Below are positions 17,352 through 26,101 of a stretch of 64,000 bases of DNA, piece by piece. Both the position numbers and the translations under genes were made by a program. Where the stretch lies: positions 434,001-498,000 of the forward strand of contig NZ_JAEANY010000002.1 in assembly GCF_016019885.1 (NCBI RefSeq), written 5' to 3'. How positions within the stretch are numbered: the first letter of the stretch is position 1; every line of letters starts with the position of its first letter. The notes below the pieces were generated by a model. That model saw nothing but the letters and a program-made list of their open reading frames with translations, made no database searches and was not told the DNA's origin. This DNA is from Aurantiacibacter sediminis. Lineage in GTDB: Bacteria > Pseudomonadota > Alphaproteobacteria > Sphingomonadales > Sphingomonadaceae.

Positions 17352-17581
17352 TACTTCTCGGGTTTAACGCCCCAATTGCCGGTTTCCATCCAGATGAGGA
17401 AATTGCGCAAGGGTAAGAGCCAGATCAGGCCGAGAATGATGTAGATCACCGCCTGCACCAGGCCGGGCCAGCTACCGATGATATCGGGCGCATAGCGCGC
17501 GATCACGATGCCGTAGATCATCAGCGCGGCGAACAGGCCGAGGATGCCGACAGGGATGCGCCAGGTGGGTTCGGTTCTCAT
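17351..17581 (-). CDS. DUF2842 small membrane protein
   Basis: 76 residues with two membrane helices (VGILGLFAALMIYGIVIA and VQAVIYIILGLIWLLPL) and the end NFLIWMETG. Both the layout and the final WM-TG sequence are typical of the alphaproteobacterial DUF2842 family, whose function is unknown. Its start overlaps the cyclo-ligase stop, and its stop touches the start of the propeller gene. Confidence 0.85.
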   Translation of the reverse strand: MRTEPTWRIPVGILGLFAALMIYGIVIARYAPDIIGSWPGLVQAVIYIILGLIWLLPLRNFLIWMETGNWGVKPEK

Positions 17582-18168
17582 CGCTCAAAAGGTCCGTAAA
17601 TGCGGGTGGAAGTTACAATCGCGGCAAGCGACATATCATGCGCTTCCCGCGGCAGGCTGTCCACTTTCTGGATGTCCCAGGCAAGGCCGATAGCGATCGT
17701 GTCCTGGTGTGCTGCAAGCCAGCGATCGTAGAACCCGCCGCCCATGCCGAGCCGCGTACCACTTTCGGTAAAGCCGACGAGCGGAACGAAAAGAACGTCA
17801 GGCGTGATCTCCGGCGCGCTGGCCTCGGGCTGCATCAGGCCGCCCGGACCTTCTTCCAGATCGCTTTCACCATAGGGATCGGTGTGGGTGTGAAAATTCA
17901 TCTGCCCGTCCATCGCGATGACGCGGGGAAGGGCGATGGTGAGGCCTTCTTCCATGAAGAAGCGCGCATAGCCGGCTGCGGGTGCTTCACCATCAGTCGC
18001 GCGGTAGAGGCCGATGCTCGCGCCTTCGGGGACCATTTCCAGCACCGGCGCTGGCGGGCGGCGCATAACCAGCGCGCTTACCGCAGGTGAGAGACCAGCG
18101 GCGTGTTCGCGGCGTGCCTCGCGGAGCTCTTTACGTTGCTCTGATTTGAAAGCGGTGATGTCGTTCAT
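17578..18168 (-). CDS. 5-formyltetrahydrofolate cyclo-ligase
   Basis: Converts 5-formyl-THF to methenyl-THF using ATP. The start is placed at the Met opening MNDITAFKSEQRKELREAR; a Met four codons upstream is possible. The KSEQRKELRE N-terminal helix and the GMGGGFYDRWLA loop near the C terminus are the family signatures. 196 residues is normal. In proteobacteria this gene commonly follows zapA and the 6S RNA gene, and that order is kept here. Confidence 0.94.
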   Translation of the reverse strand: MNDITAFKSEQRKELREARREHAAGLSPAVSALVMRRPPAPVLEMVPEGASIGLYRATDGEAPAAGYARFFMEEGLTIALPRVIAMDGQMNFHTHTDPYGESDLEEGPGGLMQPEASAPEITPDVLFVPLVGFTESGTRLGMGGGFYDRWLAAHQDTIAIGLAWDIQKVDSLPREAHDMSLAAIVTSTRIYGPFER

Positions 18169-18182
18169 AGCCCACCCCATAA

Positions 18183-18275
18183 CCGCTCATGCTGAGCCTG
18201 TCGAAGCATCGCTTTTGCTTTCGTGGAGGATGACGAAAAGTAAGAACAACCCTTCGACAAGCTCAGGGTGAGCGG
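18183..18275. repeat. Intergenic palindromic repeat, CTGTCGAAG family
   Basis: CCGCTCATGCTGAGCCTGTC at the left end and CTTCGACAAGCTCAGGGTGA towards the right end form an imperfect inverted repeat with about 40 bases between the arms. It resembles the REP-like elements common in sphingomonads. Two relatives lie in this window (12550 and 52611). Confidence 0.75.
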
Positions 18276-18292
18276 ATTGTGTGCTGAAAACA

Positions 18293-18326
18293 AAAACCCC
18301 GCCCTCAAGTAGCAGAGCGGTAGGGC
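18293..18326 (-). terminator. Intrinsic terminator after 6S RNA
   Basis: On the minus strand CGCCCT and AGGGCG form a stem, followed by GGGGTTTTTG. It lies at the 3' side of the 6S RNA and would stop its transcript before the cyclo-ligase gene. Confidence 0.65.
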
Positions 18327-18329
18327 GAA

Positions 18330-18512
18330 TAATTAAGTGGCGGAACCACCATGGGTCGTTTTCCTGGAAATCCTCTGACGCCTCAACGTCAGGTGGGCGC
18401 CATATGCACCGATGCCACAGCCGAACTGGTGCACCGGGCAGGGACAGCTCCCTTTTATTTGCTTATAGCCTCAGGGATTTTCACTCCAGATCGTGCCGGG
18501 CAGTCCCGCCGA
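18330..18512 (-). ncRNA. ssrS: 6S RNA
   Basis: Assigned from location and fold. It lies between zapA and the formyl-THF cyclo-ligase gene, the classical 6S position. Near the 5' end GGCGGGA pairs with TTCCGCC near the 3' end to make the closing stem of a long, mostly double-stranded hairpin with internal bulges; GTAGGGC and GCCCTAC can extend the base if the transcript is longer. About 180 nt, near the usual size. 6S RNA mimics an open promoter and holds sigma-70 RNA polymerase in stationary phase. The ends are approximate: the 5' end is predicted from the promoter at 18517-18545. Confidence 0.75.
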
Positions 18513-18516
18513 GCCC

Positions 18517-18545
18517 TACTTAGGAAGCGCTCGCGCCAGTCTCAA
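18517..18545 (-). promoter_or_regulatory. Promoter of 6S RNA within the end of zapA
   Basis: On the minus strand TTGAGA, 17 bases and TAAGTA. The -10 covers the zapA stop codon, so the 6S gene can be expressed independently of zapA. Confidence 0.55.
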
Positions 18546-18840
18546 GCTGCATAGCGATTGTTTCGAGCCTGTCGGCCATCGCTTCGAGCTTCTCAGCAGT
18601 CTCGGCATCTGCGGCAGGCGGAGCCGGGGAGGGCGTTGCAGCCTTGGCCTCATGCAACTCATCCGCCAGCAGCAGCGAGGCGTAAAGCAGGATACGCTCG
18701 GGCGATTGACCGACCAGATTGTCGAGTTCCGACAGTTTCTTATCGATCGAGGCACCGAGCATTTCGATATGCGGCTCTTCGCCTTCGGCGCATGCGATGG
18801 TGTATTTGCGTCCGGCAATTTCGAGAGTGACGTTGCTCAT
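18520..18840 (-). CDS. zapA: Cell division protein ZapA
   Basis: 106 residues. The N-terminal beta-hairpin VTLEIAGRKYTIACAEGEE is the ZapA globular domain. It is followed by KKLSELDNLVGQSPERILLY and an Ala/Glu-rich helix that should form the coiled-coil dimer. ZapA bundles FtsZ filaments at the division site. A second coiled-coil gene lies ten bases upstream, and 6S RNA follows. Confidence 0.9.
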   Translation of the reverse strand: MSNVTLEIAGRKYTIACAEGEEPHIEMLGASIDKKLSELDNLVGQSPERILLYASLLLADELHEAKAATPSPAPPAADAETAEKLEAMADRLETIAMQLETGASAS

Positions 18841-18850
18841 GATTTCGGGC

Positions 18851-19063
18851 TCATCGTTCCAGCGTCCCGATCAGCCTGTCGATCTGCTGCAAGGCTTCGC
18901 CAGCTTCGCGCTGCAACTCGGCATAGCGGGCTTCCAGTTCGGGGTCCGATCCGGGGCCGGATGCAGGCCGGGGCGCATTCGCCGCTGCCTCAATGCGCTG
19001 CGCAGCCGCATCGATGCGGGCCATCGCGTGTCGCACGCGTTCGGAGAGGGAATTTGCCTCCAT
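18851..19063 (-). CDS. Small coiled-coil protein upstream of zapA
   Basis: 70 residues, almost all helix-forming (RVRHAMARIDAAAQRIEAAA, then ELEARYAELQREAGEALQQI), with a short Pro/Gly break in the middle. It is co-transcribed with zapA ten bases later. Its position and form suggest a division-associated coiled coil in the manner of ZapB, but there is no sequence signature to prove it. Start at the Met opening MEANSLSERV. Confidence 0.65.
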   Translation of the reverse strand: MEANSLSERVRHAMARIDAAAQRIEAAANAPRPASGPGSDPELEARYAELQREAGEALQQIDRLIGTLER

Positions 19064-19252
19064 GACACCGGATTAGCCCTTTATCGCGCTGCGGCAAAGC
19101 TTAACGGGGGAAAGCTGTGAATAATCCTCACGGAAAAGTGACGCGTTTTGGCGCTGCGGAGGGCCGTTTGCTTGACCTTGCGAGCGGCCCCCATCACACA
19201 GCCTCTAACCGAATCGCCTCCGCAAAATGGGGCGAGCGTGCAGGAGCATTTG

Positions 19253-21247
19253 ATGAGCGACGAGCAGACCCGTTTCACCAATATGGCCAATGCCATTCGC
19301 GCCCTTTCGATGGACGCTGTGCAGGCGGCCAATTCGGGGCATCCGGGGATGCCGATGGGCATGGCCGATGTCGCGACTGTTCTCTGGTCCGAGTATCTGA
19401 AATTCGATCCTGCCGCGCCCGATTGGGCAGACCGCGATCGCTTTGTGCTGAGCGCCGGGCATGGCTCCATGCTGATTTACGCGCTGCTGCATCTGTCCGG
19501 CTATGACAGCCCGACGCTGGAAGACATCAAGAATTTCCGTCAGTTGGGCAGCCCGTGTGCGGGGCACCCGGAAAACTTCCTGATCCCCGGTGTCGAAGCC
19601 ACCACCGGCCCGCTGGGACAGGGCCTGGCCATGTCAGTGGGCATGGCCATGGCAGAGCGGCATCTCAACGCGGTATTCGGAGACGATCTGGTCGATCACA
19701 AGACCTGGGTGATCGCTGGCGATGGCTGCCTGATGGAAGGCGTCAATCATGAGGCGATTGGGCTTGCAGGCCACCTCGGCCTCGGCCGCCTGATTGTGCT
19801 TTGGGACGACAACAACATCACCATCGACGGCGCGGTCGATCTGTCATCTTCGGAAGATATCCCCGCGCGCTACGAAGCGACCGGCTGGCACGTGGCGAGC
19901 TGCGACGGTCACGATCCTGCCGATATTCGCCGCGCGATTGACGAAGCTGTGGCCGAGACGGGCAAGCCTTCGCTGGTGCGCTGCACCACGGTGATCGGCA
20001 AGGGCGCACCGAACAAGGGCGGCACGAGCGGCGTGCATGGCTCCCCGCTTGGCGAGGATGAAGTGGCCGCAGCGCGCAAGGTGCTCGGTTGGGAGCATGA
20101 TCCTTTCGTGATTCCCGATGACGTGTTGGCCGATTGGCGCGCAACAGGCGAACGCGCGAAGAATGCGCATCGCGACTGGCGGAGCCGCCTCGATGCAAGC
20201 GAGCACAAGGCGGAATTTGAACGCCGCATGGCGGGCGAATTGCCCAAGAACTTCAGCCTCGAAAATTACACCAAGCGCCTGATTGAAGAGCCACAGAAGG
20301 TCGCGACCCGCAAGGCGAGCGAAATGGCGCTCGACCAGATCAATGGCAAATTGCCCGAAACCATCGGCGGCAGCGCCGACCTGACCGGGTCGAACAATAC
20401 CAAGGCTGGCGGCATCGGCCCGATGACGGCGCAGGATTACTCCGGACGCTACGTCTATTATGGCATTCGCGAATTCGGCATGTCGGCGGCGATGAACGGC
20501 ATGGCGCTGCATGGCGGCGTGACGGCTTACGGCGGCACCTTCCTGATCTTCACCGACTATGCACGCGGCGCGATCCGCCTGTCGGCCCTGCAGCAATGCC
20601 CTGTCGTCTATGTGATGACGCATGACAGCATCGGCCTTGGCGAAGACGGGCCCACGCACCAGCCGATCGAGCATCTGCAAAGCTTGCGCGCCATGCCCAA
20701 CATCCTCGTGATGCGCCCGGCCGACGCCGTCGAGACGGCAGAATGCTGGGAAATTGCGCTCCGCCAGACCGATCGTCCGACCGTCCTTGCGCTCAGCCGC
20801 CAGGGCCTGCCGCAGGTGCGCAATTCGCCCGATTACCTCGATCAGTGCTCGAAAGGTGCTTATCGCCTCAAGCGCGCGGGCAATAAGCGCCGCGTCATCC
20901 TGATCGCGACCGGCTCCGAAGTGCATCTGGCACTCGAATGCGCGGACAGGCTGGAGAAAGAAGGCGTTGGCGCCGATGTCGTCTCCATGGTCTGCACGGA
21001 GCTGTTTGACGAGCAGGATGCGGCCTACAAGGAAGACATCCTTCCGAATGTGCAGCCCGATGAGATCCTGCGTGTCAGCATCGAAGCGGGTACCACTTTT
21101 GGCTGGGAACGCTACACCATGGCGAACGGCCTCAACATCGGCATCGATCGTTTCGGGGCATCTGCACCGGCGGGCGATCTCTTTGAAAAATTTGGATTGA
21201 CCGCAGATGCGATCGTTCCGCAGATCATGAACAAAATCAACGGATAA
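19253..21247 (+). CDS. tkt: Transketolase
   Basis: Moves two-carbon units between sugar phosphates in the pentose phosphate pathway, using thiamine diphosphate. The ATG at 19253 has CAGGAG nine bases ahead and opens on MSDEQTRFTNMANAIRAL; upstream codons in frame are noncoding. 664 residues. SGHPGMPMGMADV, the cofactor motif from GDGCLMEG to DDNNITIDG, and DSIGLGEDGPTHQP in the middle domain are all intact. It leads the tkt-gap-pgk run, with 15 bases to gap. Confidence 0.97.
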   Translation: MSDEQTRFTNMANAIRALSMDAVQAANSGHPGMPMGMADVATVLWSEYLKFDPAAPDWADRDRFVLSAGHGSMLIYALLHLSGYDSPTLEDIKNFRQLGSPCAGHPENFLIPGVEATTGPLGQGLAMSVGMAMAERHLNAVFGDDLVDHKTWVIAGDGCLMEGVNHEAIGLAGHLGLGRLIVLWDDNNITIDGAVDLSSSEDIPARYEATGWHVASCDGHDPADIRRAIDEAVAETGKPSLVRCTTVIGKGAPNKGGTSGVHGSPLGEDEVAAARKVLGWEHDPFVIPDDVLADWRATGERAKNAHRDWRSRLDASEHKAEFERRMAGELPKNFSLENYTKRLIEEPQKVATRKASEMALDQINGKLPETIGGSADLTGSNNTKAGGIGPMTAQDYSGRYVYYGIREFGMSAAMNGMALHGGVTAYGGTFLIFTDYARGAIRLSALQQCPVVYVMTHDSIGLGEDGPTHQPIEHLQSLRAMPNILVMRPADAVETAECWEIALRQTDRPTVLALSRQGLPQVRNSPDYLDQCSKGAYRLKRAGNKRRVILIATGSEVHLALECADRLEKEGVGADVVSMVCTELFDEQDAAYKEDILPNVQPDEILRVSIEAGTTFGWERYTMANGLNIGIDRFGASAPAGDLFEKFGLTADAIVPQIMNKING

Positions 21248-21262
21248 ACAGGAGCACTTTAC

Positions 21263-22270
21263 ATGACGACCAAAGTTTCGATCAACGGTTTCGGACGTAT
21301 TGGCCGCCTTGTTGCGCGCGCAATCCTGGAGCGTGACGACCACGATCTCGAACTCGTCGCGATCAACGATCTGGCCGACACCAATGCCAATGCCCTGCTG
21401 TTCGGTTTCGACAGCACGCACGGCCGTTTCCCCGGCACGGTGCAAGTTGATGGCGACAACCTCGTCATCAATGGCAAGAAAATCGCCGTCACCAGCGAGC
21501 GTGAGCCCGGCAAGCTGCCGCATGGCGATATGGGCGTCGACATCGTGCTCGAATGCACCGGCTTCTTCCAGAGCCACGATGCCGCCAAGCCGCATCTCGA
21601 TGCAGGCGCCAAGCGGGTCCTGATCTCCGCCCCGGCCAAGGAAGTTTCCGCCACCATCGTCTACGGCGTGAACCATGACAGCCTGACCGCAGACGATGTA
21701 ATCGTGTCCAACGCCAGTTGCACCACCAATTGCCTTGCCCCGGTGGCCAAGGTGCTGAACGATGCCTTCGGTATCGAGCGCGGCTTCATGACCACGATCC
21801 ACAGCTACACCAATGATCAGCGCATGCTGGACCAGATGCACAGCGACATGCGCCGTGCCCGCGGCGGTGCGCAGAACATGATCCCGACCACCACAGGCGC
21901 TGCCCGTGCGGTTGGCTTGGTCTTGCCCGAACTCGCCGGCAAGCTGGACGGCTCCTCCGTTCGCGTGCCGACGCCTAATGTGTCGCTGGTCGACCTCGTC
22001 TTCACGCCGAAGGGCGATGTGACGAAGGAAGCGATCAACGAGGCGCTTATGGCCGCCGCTACCGGCCCGATGAAAGGCGTTCTCGATTACACCGACAAGC
22101 CGCTGGTCAGCAGCGATTTCAACCACCACCCGGCCAGCTCTACCGTCGACAGCCTCGAAACCGCCGTTCTCGAAGGCAAGCTTGCCCGCGTGGTCAGCTG
22201 GTATGACAATGAATGGGGCTTCTCCAACCGCATGATCGACACTGCGGGCGCAATGGCGAAGTTCTTGTAA
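21263..22270 (+). CDS. gap: Glyceraldehyde-3-phosphate dehydrogenase
   Basis: 335 residues. NAD-binding [12 protein letters not shown] at the N terminus, catalytic Cys153 in [12 protein letters not shown], and [11 protein letters not shown] at the C terminus. CAGGAG precedes the ATG. It oxidises glyceraldehyde 3-phosphate to 1,3-bisphosphoglycerate, which pgk then uses. The gap to pgk is 182 bases and is filled with palindromic repeats. Confidence 0.98.
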   Translation: MTTKVSINGFGRIGRLVARAILERDDHDLELVAINDLADTNANALLFGFDSTHGRFPGTVQVDGDNLVINGKKIAVTSEREPGKLPHGDMGVDIVLECTGFFQSHDAAKPHLDAGAKRVLISAPAKEVSATIVYGVNHDSLTADDVIVSNASCTTNCLAPVAKVLNDAFGIERGFMTTIHSYTNDQRMLDQMHSDMRRARGGAQNMIPTTTGAARAVGLVLPELAGKLDGSSVRVPTPNVSLVDLVFTPKGDVTKEAINEALMAAATGPMKGVLDYTDKPLVSSDFNHHPASSTVDSLETAVLEGKLARVVSWYDNEWGFSNRMIDTAGAMAKFL

Positions 22271-22283
22271 TCTGATGAAATAC

Positions 22284-22445
22284 CTTCCCCCTGGACGGGG
22301 GAAGGATAGGGAAGCTTGCTTCTGAAAGAAGCTAGCGGACCTTGGAAGGGGGTGCTGGCGCAGCGCTCGTCACCCCCACCCAACTCCGGCTAGGCGGGCG
22401 AGCCGCCAAGCCTTCGTATCCCTCCCCGTTAAGGGGGAGGAGGGG
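22284..22445. repeat. Composite palindromic repeat between gap and pgk
   Basis: Two GC-rich hairpins flank the region: TTCCCCCTGGACGGGGGAA at its left end and CCTCCCCGTTAAGGGGGAGG at 22424-22443. Between them is a conserved core (CACCCCCACCC, then CTAGG and GCCAAG) also seen at 51034-51153 and inside dnaE2. No gene is present. Confidence 0.7.
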
Positions 22446-22452
22446 ATGATTT

Positions 22453-23652
22453 ATGACTTTCAAAACCCTCGACGACCTGCCGCAGGATCTGACCGGCCAA
22501 CGCGCGCTGGTGCGGGTCGATCTCAACCTGCCGATGAAGGACGGGCAGGCGACTGACCTGACCCGCGTCAACGCTGTCGCGCCGACCATCCTCGAACTCG
22601 CCGATCGCGGGGCGAAAGTGCTGTTGCTCGCGCATTACGGTCGGCCCAAGGGTGAGCGCAACTCGACAATGAGTCTCAGCTACGTGCTCGGCGATGTCGA
22701 GAAAGTCGTCGGCCGGGAAATCATGTTCATTCCGGAAATCACCGGTCCTGTCGTCGAACAGTCGATCGGCATTCTCGGCGATGGCGATATAGGCATTCTC
22801 GAAAACACCCGCTTCTGGCCGGGTGAGGAAGCGAATGACGCAGCACTTGCAAAGGGCATCGCGGAAAACGGCGATTTCTACGTGAATGACGCATTCTCCG
22901 CCGCCCACCGCGCACATGCGAGCACCGAGGGGCTCGCGCATCTGCTGCCCGCCTATGCCGGCCGCGCGATGGAAAAGGAACTGAAGGCGCTCGATGCCGC
23001 GCTTGGAACGCCCAATCCGCCGGTTGCAGCCGTGGTGGGCGGGGCGAAAGTTTCCACCAAGCTCGCCGTGCTCGAAAACCTCAGCCGCAAGGTGCAGCAC
23101 CTGATCATCGGCGGCGGGATGGCAAACACTTTCCTCGCCGCCAACGGCGTGAATGTCGGCAAGAGCCTGTGCGAGCATGATCTCACCGACACCGCGCGCA
23201 CAATCATGGATGCTGCCGACGAAGCGGGCTGCACCATTCATCTGCCGTATGACGTCGTGGTGGCAAAGGAATTTGCTGCCAATCCGCCGAGCCTGCGTGT
23301 CTGCAATGTTCACGAAGTCGCCGAAGACGAGATGATCCTCGATGTCGGGCCGCAGGCGGTCGAAGCGCTGGGCGATGTGCTCAAGACCTGCGCCACGTTG
23401 GTGTGGAACGGCCCCTTGGGTGCCTTCGAAACGCCGCCATTCGATGAAGCAACGGTATCGCTCGCCAAGACCGCTGCCGCGCTGACGCAGGCTGGCGCGC
23501 TGGTTTCGGTGGCCGGTGGCGGCGACACCGTGGCTGCGCTCGCCCATGCAGATGTTGCGGATGATGTGACCTATATATCGACCGCAGGCGGCGCATTCCT
23601 CGAATGGATGGAAGGTAAGGAATTGCCCGGCGTCGCGGCGCTTTCCGCCTGA
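22453..23652 (+). CDS. pgk: Phosphoglycerate kinase
   Basis: 399 residues, standard length. VRVDLNLPMKDG and the HYGRPKG substrate loop in the N-terminal domain, the GGAKVSTKLAVL nucleotide loop, and VAGGGDTVAAL in the C-terminal domain. It makes ATP from 1,3-bisphosphoglycerate. The ribosome site GGAGGAGGGG is supplied by the end of the repeat just upstream, which is worth noting for regulation. Confidence 0.97.
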   Translation: MTFKTLDDLPQDLTGQRALVRVDLNLPMKDGQATDLTRVNAVAPTILELADRGAKVLLLAHYGRPKGERNSTMSLSYVLGDVEKVVGREIMFIPEITGPVVEQSIGILGDGDIGILENTRFWPGEEANDAALAKGIAENGDFYVNDAFSAAHRAHASTEGLAHLLPAYAGRAMEKELKALDAALGTPNPPVAAVVGGAKVSTKLAVLENLSRKVQHLIIGGGMANTFLAANGVNVGKSLCEHDLTDTARTIMDAADEAGCTIHLPYDVVVAKEFAANPPSLRVCNVHEVAEDEMILDVGPQAVEALGDVLKTCATLVWNGPLGAFETPPFDEATVSLAKTAAALTQAGALVSVAGGGDTVAALAHADVADDVTYISTAGGAFLEWMEGKELPGVAALSA

Positions 23653-23657
23653 TTGGC

Positions 23658-24299
23658 ATGACCGACACCAGGCAGCTCTTCGCGACCCCCTTCATCATCG
23701 ATCGTCTGCAAAGCGAGGCGGGGATCGCCATGCTGCGCGATGCGGTGGATGCGGAGATGATGCGCGACCGGCAGGGTGTCTCGATCAGCAATATTGGCGG
23801 CTGGCATTCCAACACCAATATGCTCGAATGGGGCGGGGAGGCGGCGAAAGCGCTGGTCTTCAAGGCGATGACCATGGCGGACGAGGCGAGCGTCGATATC
23901 AAGAGCCCCGATGCAAGCCGGTTTGGCTGGCATCCGGAGCTGTGGGCCAATGTCAGCCAAAAGGGTGACGCAAACCAATATCACACCCATCCGGGCAGCT
24001 ATTGGTCGGCGGTTGCCTATGTCGACGATGGCTATGAAAGCGATGCCGATCCGCAGCTTGGCGGCGAATTGCAATTGCTCGATCCGCGTAGCCCGATGGT
24101 CCAGATGGCCGCGCCCGACCTGCGAATGAAAGGCGCCGATGGCGCGCCGCAAAGCCACGAAATCTCGATCCGCCCGCAAACCGGCATGATCGTAATGTTC
24201 CCCAGCTGGCTGCAGCACGCCGTGCGCCCGTTCAAAGGCGAGGGCACGCGCATCTCCATCGCAATCAACCTCTCGGCAGGGATGAAAAAGCCGCACTAA
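23658..24299 (+). CDS. Putative 2-oxoglutarate/Fe(II) oxygenase (TIGR02466-like)
   Basis: 213 residues forming one double-stranded beta-helix domain. The iron ligands are readable: the His in NQYHTHPGSYWSAVAYVD and the distal His in FPSWLQHAVRPF, followed by the 2-oxoglutarate-binding Arg in GEGTRISIAIN. The N-terminal FATPFI and GGWHSNTNM match the TIGR02466 type. The substrate is unknown; hydroxylation of a protein or small molecule is expected. It follows pgk by five bases and is probably read through from it. Confidence 0.85.
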   Translation: MTDTRQLFATPFIIDRLQSEAGIAMLRDAVDAEMMRDRQGVSISNIGGWHSNTNMLEWGGEAAKALVFKAMTMADEASVDIKSPDASRFGWHPELWANVSQKGDANQYHTHPGSYWSAVAYVDDGYESDADPQLGGELQLLDPRSPMVQMAAPDLRMKGADGAPQSHEISIRPQTGMIVMFPSWLQHAVRPFKGEGTRISIAINLSAGMKKPH

Positions 24300-24303
24300 G
24301 CCC

Positions 24304-25062
24304 TTATCGATGTTCGGGATTGGGCCAGCCGGGTTTTACGCCGCGGTCCCATTCGGTGCGAACATTTCCGGCAGCCGGATAGCCGCCTGCATCCTTCAGC
24401 ATGCGCGCGGCGTGAAGCAGGTTGAAGGCCATGAAAGTCGTGTTTCGCTGGGTGAATTCATTCTCGAAACCGGCGCGGCTGCCGTCATCCTGCTCGTCGC
24501 CATAGGACGGGCCGGGGCCAGCAGGCCCGATCCAGCCGCAATCGGCCTGTGGCGGGATGGTGAAGCCGACATGCTGCATCGAATAGAGCACGCCCATGCC
24601 GACATGCTTGATCCCGTCTTCATTGCCGGTGGCCACGCATCCGCCGACCTTGCCGTAAAAGGCGTATTGCCCCTTTTCATTGGTCTCGCCCGAATGCGCA
24701 TAGAGCTTCTCGATGAAGGCCTGCGCTATCGAACTTTTCTCGCCCAGCCAGATCGGCGTGCCGAGAATGACGATGTCCGCTTCAAAAACATCGGGGCTGA
24801 GCTTCGGCCAGTCATCGCGATCCCAGCCATGCTCGGTCATGTCAGGGTAAACGCCAGGCGCCAGCCGGTATTCCGATAAGCGGTGCCGCTTCACTGCCAC
24901 GTCCTGCATCGCGAAGATCTCGGCCACGACGTCCATCAGCGTATCGGTATGTGATTTCTCGCCCGCTGGTTTCAGAGTGGCATTGAACATCACCGCTTTC
25001 AGGTCGGAAAAATCAATCGCGCAGTTCTCGCTGATTTCGGTCTGCTTGTTGCTGAGTGCCAT
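24304..25062 (-). CDS. Flavodoxin-like NAD(P)H-dependent FMN oxidoreductase
   Basis: The start at 25062 is chosen because GGAGGAG sits seven bases ahead; two upstream Met codons lack this. 252 residues. LKAVMFNATLKP begins the flavodoxin fold, ADIVILGTPIWLGEKSS is the FMN-binding loop with the conserved P-I-W, and YGKVGGCVATGNEDG is the second flavin loop. The C-terminal 80 residues are an extension with NTTFMAFNLLHAARML. It reduces an unknown acceptor. It is convergent with the oxygenase gene and divergent from the aldolase. Confidence 0.82.
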   Translation of the reverse strand: MALSNKQTEISENCAIDFSDLKAVMFNATLKPAGEKSHTDTLMDVVAEIFAMQDVAVKRHRLSEYRLAPGVYPDMTEHGWDRDDWPKLSPDVFEADIVILGTPIWLGEKSSIAQAFIEKLYAHSGETNEKGQYAFYGKVGGCVATGNEDGIKHVGMGVLYSMQHVGFTIPPQADCGWIGPAGPGPSYGDEQDDGSRAGFENEFTQRNTTFMAFNLLHAARMLKDAGGYPAAGNVRTEWDRGVKPGWPNPEHR

Positions 25063-25190
25063 GCCGTTCTCCTCCATCCATTTGCACAGCGAGCGGGCAG
25101 GCAGTGGGTTCCCCTCAGACATGCCTTGCGCTCACCACGCCCTCGCAATAGGAGCCTTGCCGAATACCTATGCACGTGGAGGAAAACCCG

Positions 25191-26084
25191 ATGAACACTG
25201 CCGAAATGACTGACCGTATTGCCAATGGGAAAGGCTTTATCGCCGCCCTGGACCAGTCGGGAGGCTCCACCCCCAAGGCGCTGCAAGGCTATGGCGTGGA
25301 AGACAGCGAGTGGTCGGGCGATGAGGAAATGTTCGGCAAGATCCACGAAATGCGCTGCCGCATCGTCGATTCGCCCAGCTTCTCCAATGGCAAAGTGATC
25401 GGCGCGATCCTGTTCGAAAAGACCATGGAAGGCTGCAATTCGGAAGGCTCGCCCATTCCGGAATTGCTTTCGCGCCGCGGCGTCGTGCCGTTCCTCAAAG
25501 TCGACAAGGGTATGCACGACACTGAAAACGGCGTGCAGCTGATGAAGGAAATCCCGACGCTGAATGACATGTGTGCGCGGGCGAAGGAGCTGGGCGTGTT
25601 CGGCACCAAGATGCGCTCTGTCATCCATGAGGCGAACCAGGAAGGCATCGCTGCCAACGTGCACCAGCAGATGGACTTCGGCCTGCAGATCCTCGATAAT
25701 GGCCTGGTCCCGATGCTGGAACCAGAAGTCAGCTTGCAGAGCGAAAGCCGCGCGCAGGCAGAGGCGCTGCTCCTGTCCAGCGCGCTCGACCAGATGGAGC
25801 GTGTGCCGGAGGGCAAGCAGGTGATGTGGAAGCTCACCATTCCGGTTGAGCCCAATCTCTACAAGCCGTTGATCGATCACCCGCAGGTGCTGCGCGTAGT
25901 GGCACTGTCGGGCGGTTACAGCCGTGACGAGGCATGTAGCGAGCTCGCCAAAAACGATGGCATGATCGCCAGCTTCAGCCGCGCTCTGCTCGAAGTGCTC
26001 AACGCCAAGATGGATGACCAGCAGTTCGACCAGGCGCTGGGCAATGCGATCGACGAAATCGCCTGCGCTAGCGTGGGCGAATAA
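25191..26084 (+). CDS. fda: Class I fructose-bisphosphate aldolase
   Basis: Splits fructose 1,6-bisphosphate. The start at 25191 has GGAGG ahead; an in-frame ATG seven codons upstream does not. 297 residues. GKGFIAALDQSGGSTPKAL at the N terminus and Lys214 in MWKLTIPVEPNLY (the Schiff-base lysine) agree closely with the Staphylococcus Fda type rather than the metal-dependent class II enzyme. LSGGYSRDEA near the C terminus is also typical. It completes the glycolytic set with tkt, gap and pgk. thiE follows after 17 bases. Confidence 0.95.
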   Translation: MNTAEMTDRIANGKGFIAALDQSGGSTPKALQGYGVEDSEWSGDEEMFGKIHEMRCRIVDSPSFSNGKVIGAILFEKTMEGCNSEGSPIPELLSRRGVVPFLKVDKGMHDTENGVQLMKEIPTLNDMCARAKELGVFGTKMRSVIHEANQEGIAANVHQQMDFGLQILDNGLVPMLEPEVSLQSESRAQAEALLLSSALDQMERVPEGKQVMWKLTIPVEPNLYKPLIDHPQVLRVVALSGGYSRDEACSELAKNDGMIASFSRALLEVLNAKMDDQQFDQALGNAIDEIACASVGE

Positions 26085-26101
26085 GCGGTCGCCGAAACAC
26101 C

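Noticed and set aside
19844-22129. A 761-codon open frame antisense to tkt and gap
   Set aside because: It lies wholly opposite two genes with intact motifs. Its composition (His, Arg, Ala, Gly) is that expected from the complement of GC-rich codons, and it has no domain.
22284-22445. Palindromic repeat blocks as a CRISPR array
   Set aside because: The units are hairpins in ones and twos with irregular spacing; there is no regular repeat-spacer ladder and no cas gene.
26040-26101. Thiamine pyrophosphate riboswitch before thiE
   Set aside because: The gap to fda is only 17 bases and no THI-box (CUGAGA) is present.
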